A DNA stretch of 23,027 bases. Origin: Reyranella sp. (lineage in GTDB: Bacteria > Pseudomonadota > Alphaproteobacteria > Reyranellales > Reyranellaceae). The DNA lies in contig JAUXST010000692.1 in the NCBI GenBank assembly GCA_030679805.1, positions 1 to 23,027 on the forward strand, in the 5' to 3' direction. Positions 1 through 6,280 of the stretch are shown piece by piece. Both the position numbers and the translations under genes were made by a program. The notes under the pieces were generated by a model, which was not told the DNA's origin, made no database searches, and worked only from the letters and a program-made list of their open reading frames with translations. How positions within the stretch are numbered: the first letter of the stretch is position 1; every line of letters starts with the position of its first letter.

Positions 1-39
1 AAAAAAGCGAGAAATACTCGCGCTGCTCCCAGTCGCTGA
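1..39. repeat. Left arm of a 39-bp perfect inverted repeat (probable foldback artefact)
   Basis: Bases 1-39 are the exact reverse complement of 559-597, the last codons of the glutamine synthetase gene. The arms are separated by about 520 bp of ordinary coding sequence. Position 40 no longer matches. Read in the gene's frame, the left arm gives a sequence that does not fit the expected family motif until the last few codons (CAG-TCG-CTG, giving QSL), which may be the microhomology where the strands joined. Confidence 0.85.
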
Positions 40-599
40 AAGACCGGAAGACTCATGCCAACGCCTTCATGGACCCGACCGAAACGCTGTCATCCGTGGG
101 CCGGCACTACATGGCAGGCCTCCTCGATCATGCGCGCGCCGCCGCGGCTTTCAGCACGCCGACCCTCAACGGCTACAAGCGCTACCGCCCTTTCTCGCTG
201 GCGCCCGATCGCGCCGTCTGGGGCCGCGACAACCGCGGCGTCATGGTCCGCGTGCTGGGTGGGCCGGGCGATCCGGCCACGCATCTGGAAAACCGCGTCG
301 GCGAGCCCGCCGCCAACCCCTACCTTTATATGGCAAGCCAGGTGGTGAGCGGCCTCGACGGCCTCAAGCGCAAGCTCGATCCTGGTCCCTCGGCCGACAC
401 GCCCTACGAGACAAAGGCGCCCGCCTTGCCGCCCAGCCTGGGCGAGGCGCTGGAGGCGCTCGGCGCCGACCGGGCCTTGCGCGACGGCTTCGGCGATTTC
501 TTCGTCGACTACTATCTCAAGCTGAAGCAAGCCGAGATCGACCGTTTCAATTCCGAAGTCAGCGACTGGGAGCAGCGCGAGTATTTCTCGCTTTTTTGA
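3..599 (+). CDS. Glutamine synthetase family protein, 5'-truncated (C-terminal catalytic part)
   Basis: Only the C-terminal ~185 residues are present; the reading frame enters from the left edge. Glutamine synthetase fold enzymes ligate ammonia or an amine to the gamma-carboxyl of glutamate using ATP. Visible family motifs are NGYKRYRP (from about 168), ENRVGEPAANPYLYMASQ (about 291-345, the glutamate/Mg2+-binding region) and the terminal WEQREYF typical of the GlnT/type III-like and gamma-glutamylamide synthetase branch rather than classical GlnA-I. The first 13 codons are suspect: bases 1-39 are an exact inverted copy of 559-597, so the reliable coding sequence probably begins near the SLKDRKTHANAF stretch (about 33). 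The stop TGA is at 597-599. The next gene, an exporter, starts about 14 nt later and is probably cotranscribed. The family call is firm; the substrate (ammonia or an amine) cannot be told from this fragment. Confidence 0.88.
   Translation, partial: KSEKYSRCSQSLKDRKTHANAFMDPTETLSSVGRHYMAGLLDHARAAAAFSTPTLNGYKRYRPFSLAPDRAVWGRDNRGVMVRVLGGPGDPATHLENRVGEPAANPYLYMASQVVSGLDGLKRKLDPGPSADTPYETKAPALPPSLGEALEALGADRALRDGFGDFFVDYYLKLKQAEIDRFNSEVSDWEQREYFSLF
559..597. repeat. Right arm of the 39-bp perfect inverted repeat
   Basis: This arm is the genuine 3' end of the glutamine synthetase gene, encoding the conserved SDWEQREYFSLF ending. Because it makes sense as protein, it is the original and bases 1-39 are the copy. 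Confidence 0.85.
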
Positions 600-613
600 G
601 AGGAGTGCCGGCC

Positions 614-1225
614 GTGAGCCTCGAATTCCTGATCACGTCTCTCATCGTCGTCGCCTCGCCCGGCACCGGTGTGCTCTACACGCTGGCGGCAGGCCTCTCG
701 CGGGGATCGCGCGCAAGTGTCGTGGCGGCGTTCGGCTGCACGCTCGGCATCGTACCGCACATGGCGGCGGCCATCCTGGGGCTGGCGGCACTGCTGCACA
801 CCAGCGCGCTCGCCTTCGAAATCTTCAAGTATCTGGGCGTCGCCTATCTGCTCTACATGGCCTGGAACACGCTGCGTGAGCGCGGCGCTCTCAGCATGGA
901 CCGGGAAACCAGCGCCCGGACCGCGGCGCAGGTGACGGTCGAGGCCGTCCTGATCAACATCCTCAATCCGAAGCTGTCGATCTTCTTCCTGGCGTTCCTG
1001 CCGCAGTTCGTGAGCACGGACGAGGCGCAGCCGCTGCCGCACATGCTGGCCTTGAGCGCCGTCTTCATGCTGATGACGTTCGTGGTGTTCGTGGCCTATG
1101 GCCTGTTCGCCGCCTCGGTGCGCGACCACGTGATTTCGCGGCCGCGCGTGATGACCTGGATGCGCAGGACCTTCGCCGGCGCCTTCGCGCTGCTGGGCGC
1201 CAAACTCGCCTTCACCGACCGCTGA
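614..1225 (+). CDS. LysE/RhtB family amino-acid exporter
   Basis: This protein of about 203 residues is an inner-membrane exporter of the LysE/RhtB superfamily, which pumps out amino acids or derivatives using the proton gradient. It begins with the typical hydrophobic segment followed by a SPGTGVLYTLAAGLSRG motif (family consensus PGP...). It also has LGVAYLLYMAWNTLR and NILNPKLSIFFLAFLPQFV, the signature NPK motif before TM4. About six hydrophobic segments are visible. The start is placed at GTG 614, which has GAGAGGAG at 598-605 eight bases upstream; an in-frame TTG at 596 would overlap the upstream stop and lacks its own ribosome site. Close linkage behind a glutamine synthetase family enzyme suggests export of an amino acid or gamma-glutamyl compound, which is inference. 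The gene converges on the VOC gene, with 4 bp between their stops. Confidence 0.9.
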   Translation: MSLEFLITSLIVVASPGTGVLYTLAAGLSRGSRASVVAAFGCTLGIVPHMAAAILGLAALLHTSALAFEIFKYLGVAYLLYMAWNTLRERGALSMDRETSARTAAQVTVEAVLINILNPKLSIFFLAFLPQFVSTDEAQPLPHMLALSAVFMLMTFVVFVAYGLFAASVRDHVISRPRVMTWMRRTFAGAFALLGAKLAFTDR

Positions 1226-1229
1226 GGCA

Positions 1230-1691
1230 CTAGCCGCCCGCCAGCATCTTGGTCCAGCGCTTCTGCATTTCGGCCGGGCTCACCTGCTCCTTGGGCGTGG
1301 CGAGCGACCAGCGGTAGCCGAAGGGGCAGGCCACCATGCCCATACGGTCGCCGTAGAACTCGTCCTGCACCGGCCGCACCACCGTGGCGCCCGCCTTGAC
1401 GGCGCGGTCGACGGCGGCATCGGCATCCGCCACCTCGATGCGGAAGGCGACGGGCGAGCCGCCGACAGAGGCCGGGCTCTTGGCGCCGAAGTCGGGATAT
1501 TCGTCGTTCAGCATCAGCACGCTGTCGCCGATCCTGATCTCGGCATGACCGACCTTGCCCGAGGGCTCCGACAACCGGAACTGCTCCACGGCGCCGAACG
1601 CCTTGGCATAGAACGCGAGTGCGGCCTTGGCGTCGTGAACCGTCGCATGGGCGCGCAGGGTCTGGCCTAAAACCTTCTGTTTTGCTGCCAT
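1230..1691 (-). CDS. VOC family protein (PhnB-like glyoxalase/bleomycin-resistance fold)
   Basis: This 153-residue protein has the vicinal-oxygen-chelate fold of paired beta-alpha-beta-beta-beta modules. Recognisable stretches are DAKAALAFYAKAFGAVE near the N-terminus, SVLMLNDEYPD mid-protein and the C-terminal DRMGMVACPFGYRWSLAT followed by KEQVSPAEMQKR, the tail typical of PhnB-like family members. The usual His/Glu metal ligands are not clearly all present, so catalysis is uncertain. ATG 1691 is preceded by AGGTGA (1694-1699). The gene is divergent from a TetR regulator with 45 bp between starts, and a palindrome lies in the gap, so it is very likely the regulator's target. A protective or small-molecule binding role is plausible but unproven. 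Confidence 0.88.
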   Translation of the reverse strand: MAAKQKVLGQTLRAHATVHDAKAALAFYAKAFGAVEQFRLSEPSGKVGHAEIRIGDSVLMLNDEYPDFGAKSPASVGGSPVAFRIEVADADAAVDRAVKAGATVVRPVQDEFYGDRMGMVACPFGYRWSLATPKEQVSPAEMQKRWTKMLAGG

Positions 1692-1711
1692 GGCATCACC
1701 TGTGTTATATT
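1682..1711 (+). promoter_or_regulatory. Candidate tetR promoter, overlapping the opposing VOC promoter
   Basis: TTGCTG (1682-1687) and TATATT (1706-1711) are spaced 18 bp apart, a reasonable sigma70-type pair. Transcription would begin near 1718, inside the palindrome, leaving about 19 nt before ATG 1737. On the opposite strand TAATAT (1712-1707) could be the -10 for the VOC gene. Confidence 0.45.
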
Positions 1712-1732
1712 ACGTTACGTACCGTAACATAA
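1710..1732. promoter_or_regulatory. Palindromic operator candidate for the adjacent TetR regulator
   Basis: The core is GTTACG-TAC-CGTAAC (1714-1728). It extends outward with three more complementary pairs (TTA...TAA) after one mismatch, giving a 23-bp near-palindrome. It is centred between the divergent starts and sits in the AT-rich part of an otherwise GC-rich window. It lies just downstream of the -10-like TATATT for tetR and upstream of the -10-like TAATAT for the VOC gene, so a dimer bound here could repress both. This is the classic layout for TetR autoregulation. Confidence 0.72.
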
Positions 1733-1736
1733 ATAG

Positions 1737-2330
1737 ATGCCCCGTCAACCCTCGCCCCCCTCCCCTGCACGCGGCCGTCCACGCGATCCGCGTACCCGTG
1801 CCGCCATTCTGACGGCGGCCCGTTGGTTGCTCGAACGCGGCGGCCTCACCGCGGTCACCATCGAGGCGATCGCGCAAAAGGCCGGCGTCAGCCGCCCGAC
1901 GATCTACCGCTATTGGTCCAATGCCCCGGCCGTCGCGATGGCGGCCTTTCTCGAAGCGTCAGGCGCCCCTGACGCCGCCAGAGCTGGCCGCACGCCACTG
2001 GCCGCGTTGCGCGCCCAGCTCCATGCGGTGGCCGACGCCTTCGCCGCCCCGACCGGCCGCAGCGTCGCCGCCATGGTCGCCGCGGCGCAGTCGGAGACCG
2101 AGCTCGCCAAGGCGTTCCGCCACGAATTCATCGCCCGCAACCGCGATGCGACTCGCCTGCTGCTGGAGCGCTGCATTGCGGATAAGCTCGTGGCACCCCC
2201 CGCCGACATGGAACTCGCCCTCGACCTGATCTTCGGGCCGCTGTTCTACCGCCTGCTGATGGGCCATGCGCCGATCACGCGCGGCTTCGTCGATCAGCTC
2301 ATCGACACGGTCATCCCCGCGTCCGGCTAA
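1737..2330 (+). CDS. TetR/AcrR family transcriptional regulator
   Basis: This 197-residue protein has an N-terminal DNA-binding domain. GRPRDPRTRAAILTAARWLL (about 13-32) is followed by the helix-turn-helix TIEAIAQKAGVSRPTIYRYW (about 41-60), an unmistakable TetR signature. The C-terminal ligand/dimer domain, rich in Ala and Leu, resembles the TetR C11-like class. It most likely represses itself and the divergent VOC gene through the palindrome directly upstream. No Shine-Dalgarno is visible before ATG 1737 (the bases before it read CATAAATAG), so translation may start from a short or leaderless message. The stop overlaps the convergent nitronate monooxygenase by 20 bp. The ligand is unknown. 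Confidence 0.93.
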   Translation: MPRQPSPPSPARGRPRDPRTRAAILTAARWLLERGGLTAVTIEAIAQKAGVSRPTIYRYWSNAPAVAMAAFLEASGAPDAARAGRTPLAALRAQLHAVADAFAAPTGRSVAAMVAAAQSETELAKAFRHEFIARNRDATRLLLERCIADKLVAPPADMELALDLIFGPLFYRLLMGHAPITRGFVDQLIDTVIPASG

Positions 2331-3384
2331 ACGCCGCCTCGGTCTCGCGCACCATGGCGGCGACCAGCTCGCCCGCCGGCATCTCGCGCGCCAGCGTCGG
2401 CGCCTGGCCGCTCCACAGCGACGTGAAGTCGGTCGAGCCCTTGGCCTCTGCGGGACCACGCAACGGTTGTGTGGCCTCGGCCGCGAGGGGAAAGGCCGGC
2501 GCATCGGCGCTCATCGGTCCGATCTCGCGGATGATGCGGTTCACGATGCCGCGCGCCGCGCGGCCGGTGAAGACGTTGGTGAGCGTCGTGCTGTTGTCGT
2601 CGGCCTGCTTCAGCGCCGCCCGATGAAGCGCGGTCGTCTTGGCCTCGGGCGTCAGCATGAAGGCCGTGCCGATCTGCGCGCCGGCCGCACCCAGTGCCAG
2701 CGCCGCGGCAATGCCGCGCCCGTCACCGATGCCGCCTGCAGCAATCACCGGAATCTTCACCGCATCCACGACCTGCGGCACCAGCGCCATCGTGCCCGCC
2801 TGGCGGGCGATATCGTCGACCAGGAACATGCCGCGATGGCCGCCCGCCTCGGCGCCCTGGGCAATCACCGCATCGGCGCCCTCGCCTTCCAGCCAGCGCG
2901 CCTCCTCGGCCGTCGTGGCCGAGCTGATGACAAGGATCTTGGCGGCCTTCAGCCGCTTCACCAACGCGCGGTCGGGCAGGCCGAAATGAAAGCTCGCCAC
3001 CTTTGGCGCAAACTCCAGCACGAGATCGCACAATGAGGCGTCGAATGCGGCACGCGACGGGCCTTTGGCGTCGAGCGCGACGCCGAGTTCGCCGTAATAG
3101 GCCGCGAGCCTCTGCCGCCAACGCGCGTCACGTGCGGCGTCCACAACCGGCGGCTTGTGCACGAAGAAGTTGACGTTGAACGGCCGACTGGTCCCCTGCT
3201 TCACCATCTGAAATTCCTGGCGAAGCCCCTCCGGTGTCAGCATCGCGCCGGCGATGGAACCCAGCGCACCTGCCTCTGTGGTCGCGATCGCCATCTGCGG
3301 TGAGGTCACACCCGCCATCGGCGCCTGCAATATGGGATGCTCGATGCCGAACAGGTCGAGCAGACGGCGGTCCTGCCATTTCAT
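2311..3384 (-). CDS. Nitronate monooxygenase / 2-nitropropane dioxygenase family flavoprotein
   Basis: This 357-residue FMN-dependent TIM-barrel enzyme oxidises alkyl nitronates to carbonyl compounds and nitrite, or acts as a related reductase. Landmarks are HPILQAPMAGVTSP near the N-terminus (16-29), NVNFFVH (70-76), the conserved SFHFGLP with candidate catalytic His133, GAEAGGHRG (about 177-185) and VPVIAAGGIGDG-type phosphate-binding residues further on. The start ATG (3384-3382) is chosen because CGAGGAG lies 8-9 nt upstream; a longer frame to 3447 lacks a ribosome site and adds non-conserved residues. The gene converges with tetR and overlaps its end by 20 bp. Its place beside a VOC/TetR pair is compatible with detoxification of nitroalkanes, but the substrate is inferred from the family only. 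Confidence 0.92.
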   Translation of the reverse strand: MKWQDRRLLDLFGIEHPILQAPMAGVTSPQMAIATTEAGALGSIAGAMLTPEGLRQEFQMVKQGTSRPFNVNFFVHKPPVVDAARDARWRQRLAAYYGELGVALDAKGPSRAAFDASLCDLVLEFAPKVASFHFGLPDRALVKRLKAAKILVISSATTAEEARWLEGEGADAVIAQGAEAGGHRGMFLVDDIARQAGTMALVPQVVDAVKIPVIAAGGIGDGRGIAAALALGAAGAQIGTAFMLTPEAKTTALHRAALKQADDNSTTLTNVFTGRAARGIVNRIIREIGPMSADAPAFPLAAEATQPLRGPAEAKGSTDFTSLWSGQAPTLAREMPAGELVAAMVRETEAAFSRTRG

Positions 3385-3515
3385 ATGTGTCGCTCCTCGG
3401 GCTTGGCGTGCGCGCGGCACCTTATGCCTCTGCGCTTCGCGCCCCATAGTGATTTATCTTCATGGCGTCGATCTGATGTCTTTCGCTGCCGGTGCAGTCC
3501 GCCCGGGAGAGCACC

Positions 3516-3659
3516 ATGATGCGTGGGAGCGCGACCGTCTTCACGGTGAAAGACATCATGGAGAGCCTCGCCTACTACCGCGACAAGATCGGTTTCGACG
3601 TCGCCGACCCCGACGGCAACATGATCTTCTTCGGCACGGAATCGAAGAAAGCATCGTGA
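3516..3659 (+). pseudogene. Internally deleted VOC (glyoxalase-like) gene remnant
   Basis: The 47-codon frame starts at ATG 3516 with GGAGAG four bases upstream and ends at TGA 3657-3659. Residues 7-29 match the first strand and helix of a VOC domain (VFTVKDIMESLAYYRDKIGF). The sequence then jumps straight to the final VOC strand ADPDGNMIFFGTES. In intact relatives these two blocks are separated by roughly 70-90 residues, so the middle of the domain is missing while the frame is kept. It cannot fold as a normal VOC protein. It is best read as a decayed gene, although an assembly collapse is possible. The gene beyond it (3660-3762) is non-coding. Confidence 0.7.
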
Positions 3660-3762
3660 AGGCCGCGGGCCGCGACCGGCTCTCCGAATTGTGACTTCCC
3701 CGGACCGGCCTTCGAGACCATTCACGTAGCGGCCTTTGCCGGGCCGAGCGTTGGAGGATCGG

Positions 3763-3867
3763 ATGGCGTTGAGACTTCTCCTGATTGCGCTGTTCCTGTT
3801 GCCGTTGACCGCCTGCGGCGAGCCGAAGCCCTGTCCGTGGGATTGCACGCGTATGCGCGGGGCCTGA
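3763..3867 (+). CDS. Tiny lipoprotein-like ORF, 34 residues
   Basis: ATG 3763 follows a strong GGAGG (3753-3757) with five-base spacing. The product opens with a positively charged Arg and a run of Leu/Ile/Phe, then a lipobox LTAC with the cysteine at residue 18, and ends after a short tail with two further cysteines (CGEPKPCPWDC). This is the layout of a small outer- or inner-membrane lipoprotein exported by Sec and lipidated by Lgt. I do not recognise a family. It could be a genuine micro-lipoprotein or the leftover 5' end of a longer gene. It lies 69 bp before the amidase operon on the same strand. No function is proposed. Confidence 0.5.
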   Translation: MALRLLLIALFLLPLTACGEPKPCPWDCTRMRGA

Positions 3868-3936
3868 CGCGACATCGGCATGCTTGCAAACTGACAACTT
3901 CTCCCGGACGCTGCGGCGACCCAAGGAGAAGCTTTC

Positions 3937-5343
3937 ATGGACCTCTGGCAATACGACGCGACCGATCTGGCGCGCCTCATCCGCACCGGGCAGGCCTCGG
4001 CCCGCGAAGCCGTCGATTCGGTGCTGGCCCGCCTGCACAAGGTCAATCCGGCGATCAACGCCGTGGTGCGCGTGCTGGAGGACGAAGCGCGCGCCCAGGC
4101 CGAAACCGCCGACGCCGCGCGCGCCCGCGGCCACGCGCTGCCGCCGCTGCATGGCGTTCCGGTCACGACCAAGGTCAATGTCGATCAGGCGGGCGTGCCG
4201 ACCGACAACGGCGTGATACCGCTGAAGGACTTCATCGCCAAGGAAGACAGCCCCGTCGTCGCCAACCTGAAGCACGCCGGCGCCATCATCGTCGGCCGCA
4301 CCAATGCACCCGCCTTCTCCATGCGCATCTTCACCGACAATGCGCTGCACGGCCGCACGCTCAACCCGCGCGACCCCTCGGTGACGCCGGGCGGCTCGAG
4401 CGGCGGCGCGGGGGCCGCCATCGCCACCGGCATCGGCCCGATCGCCCACGGCAACGACATCGGCGGCTCGATCCGCATCCCAGCCTATTGCAACGGCGTG
4501 GTCGGCTTGCGCACGGGCTTCGCCCGCATTCCGTCGTTCAATCCCAGCGCGGCCGTGACGGGACGCCCGATCGGCGCCGTGCTGATGGCGGTACAGGGTC
4601 CGCACACGCGCACGGTGCGCGATGCGCGCCTGGCCCTCGAGGTCATGGCGCGCGGCGACCGGCGCGACTGGCGCTGGAACGATGTGCCGATGCAGGGCCC
4701 GCCGGCCGCGCGCCCCGTCAAGGTGGCGATCGTGCCCGAGGTGCCGGGTGGTTTTAACCACCCCGCGCAGGTGGCGGCGGTGCGCCAGGCCGGCAAGCAT
4801 CTGCAGGCGGCGGGCTATGTCGTCGAGGAAATCCTGCCGCCCGACATCGAACGCGGCGTCGATCTCTGGCACGAGATCTGTGTCACCGACGTTTTCGGCG
4901 GCCTGTGGCCGACGATGCAGAAGATGGGCGATCCCGACGGCATCACTGCCATGCGGGCCTGGCTCGAGTTGCGCAAGCCGGTCGATCTTGCGGCCTATGT
5001 CTCGGCTCTGACGGAGCGTGAAGGGCTGCTGTTCCGCTGGATGAGCTTCATGCAGCAATGGCCGCTGGTCATCTTGCCCACTCTTTCCGATCTGCCGCCC
5101 AACCAAGTGGCCGACCTCACCCGCGACGGCCAGGAGAAGGTGCTGGATGCGATGCGCCCCGCCCTGCTCGCGCCGCTGCTCGGCCTGCCGGGCCTCGCCG
5201 TGCCGGTCGGCAGCCACGGCAAGCTGCGCACCGGCATCCAGATCATGTCGATGCGCAACCGCGAGGACCTCTGCCTCGATGCCGGCGAGGTGATCGAGGC
5301 GGCCGAAGGCATCGTGACACCGATCGATCCGGTGAAGGGATAA
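3937..5343 (+). CDS. Amidase (amidase signature family)
   Basis: This 468-residue hydrolase cleaves carboxamides to acid and ammonia or amine through a Ser-cisSer-Lys triad. Lys79 sits in TTKVNVD, the cis-Ser is Ser154 in PGGSSGGAGAA, and the nucleophile is Ser178 in GNDIGGSIRIPA. The spacing of 75 and 24 residues equals that of the fatty acid amide hydrolase triad (142/217/241), so the active site looks complete. ATG 3937 has AAGGAG at 3923-3928. It is the first gene of a tightly spaced five-gene operon; the next gene starts 5 nt after its stop. Substrate is not predictable from sequence, since family members act on simple amides, amino-acid amides and aryl amides. The downstream amidohydrolase and periplasmic receptor suggest a role in catabolism of an imported amide. 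Confidence 0.94.
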   Translation: MDLWQYDATDLARLIRTGQASAREAVDSVLARLHKVNPAINAVVRVLEDEARAQAETADAARARGHALPPLHGVPVTTKVNVDQAGVPTDNGVIPLKDFIAKEDSPVVANLKHAGAIIVGRTNAPAFSMRIFTDNALHGRTLNPRDPSVTPGGSSGGAGAAIATGIGPIAHGNDIGGSIRIPAYCNGVVGLRTGFARIPSFNPSAAVTGRPIGAVLMAVQGPHTRTVRDARLALEVMARGDRRDWRWNDVPMQGPPAARPVKVAIVPEVPGGFNHPAQVAAVRQAGKHLQAAGYVVEEILPPDIERGVDLWHEICVTDVFGGLWPTMQKMGDPDGITAMRAWLELRKPVDLAAYVSALTEREGLLFRWMSFMQQWPLVILPTLSDLPPNQVADLTRDGQEKVLDAMRPALLAPLLGLPGLAVPVGSHGKLRTGIQIMSMRNREDLCLDAGEVIEAAEGIVTPIDPVKG

Positions 5344-5348
5344 CCGAC

Positions 5349-6278
5349 ATGAGCAGCAAAGCATCGCATCCCATCGGCTGGATCGGCCTCGGCCGCATGG
5401 GTGAGGCCATGGCGGCCCGTCTGGTCAAGGCCGGCCACGGCGTGTCGGTGTGGAACCGCACCGCCTCCAAGGCCGATCCATTGGCCCAGATCGGCGCCGA
5501 AGTGGTCACCGACAAGATGGCGATGGCGCACTGCACCACCGTCTTCACCATGGTCTCGACCACCGACGACCTGAAGGACATCCTGTTTGGCAAAGGCGGC
5601 GTGCTGGCGGGCAACGCGCGGCCCAAGCGCGTCGTCGATATGTCGTCGATCTCCGATACCGGGTCGGCCGAAATCCGAAAGAGCCTGACCGAGGCGGGTG
5701 TCGCCTACCTGAGTGCGCCGGTCTCCGGCAATGCCAAGGTCGCCAAGGCGGGCAAGCTGCTGGTCGTGGCCTCGGGTCCCAAGACCGAATATGACGCCGT
5801 ACAGCCGCTGCTGGCAGCACTCGGCCGCTCGGCGATGTACGTCGGCGAGGGCGAACTCTCGCGCATCTGGAAAATCGCGCACAACACCATGTTCGGCGTC
5901 ATCATCCAGTCGTTGTGCGAGATCACCCTGCTGGCCGAAAAGGCCGGCATCCCGCGCCATGTCTTCCTGGAATCGATCAACCAGAGCGTGCTCGGCTCGA
6001 TGTACACCAGGTACAAGACGCCGGCGCTGGTGAACCTCGACTTCACCACCACCTTCACGCCCAAGCTGCTGCTGAAGGACATGGAATTGGGCATGGGCGC
6101 CGCCAAGTCCTTCGGCGTCGTGATGCCGACCGCCTCGGTCACGCGCGACTCGGTGCTGGCGCTGTCGCATCAGTATCCCGGCGACATCGACTTCTCCGTG
6201 CTGCTGCTCGAGCTCGCGCGCGCCGCCGGCATGACTCTCAAGTCCGAGAACGTCGACGTGAGCGACGGACTCAAATAG
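5349..6278 (+). CDS. NAD(P)-dependent beta-hydroxyacid dehydrogenase family oxidoreductase (3-hydroxyisobutyrate dehydrogenase-like)
   Basis: This 309-residue protein has an N-terminal Rossmann fold with GWIGLGRMGEAMA (10-22; GxGxxG at 13-18), the substrate-binding APVSGN at about 123-128, and the catalytic Lys175 in WKIAHNTMFG of the all-helical C-terminal domain. The family oxidises beta-hydroxyacids to semialdehydes or runs the reverse reaction (3-hydroxyisobutyrate, tartronate semialdehyde, glyoxylate/succinic semialdehyde reductases). The start at ATG 5349 is preferred: AAGGGA lies 8 nt upstream, it begins 5 nt after the amidase stop, and the extra upstream frame is antisense-like sequence inside the amidase. 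The canonical HIBADH GG motif (APVSGG) reads GN here, so the substrate class is not certain. Confidence 0.9.
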   Translation: MSSKASHPIGWIGLGRMGEAMAARLVKAGHGVSVWNRTASKADPLAQIGAEVVTDKMAMAHCTTVFTMVSTTDDLKDILFGKGGVLAGNARPKRVVDMSSISDTGSAEIRKSLTEAGVAYLSAPVSGNAKVAKAGKLLVVASGPKTEYDAVQPLLAALGRSAMYVGEGELSRIWKIAHNTMFGVIIQSLCEITLLAEKAGIPRHVFLESINQSVLGSMYTRYKTPALVNLDFTTTFTPKLLLKDMELGMGAAKSFGVVMPTASVTRDSVLALSHQYPGDIDFSVLLLELARAAGMTLKSENVDVSDGLK

Positions 6279-6280
6279 CC

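Noticed and set aside
596..613. TTG 596 as start of the LysE-type exporter
   Set aside because: It overlaps the preceding stop and lacks its own ribosome site, while GTG 614 has GAGAGGAG eight bases upstream.
3556..5364. 602-codon open frame on the minus strand
   Set aside because: It lies fully antisense to the amidase, whose active-site motifs are complete. The translation is His/Arg/Ala-rich, typical of antisense frames in high-GC DNA.
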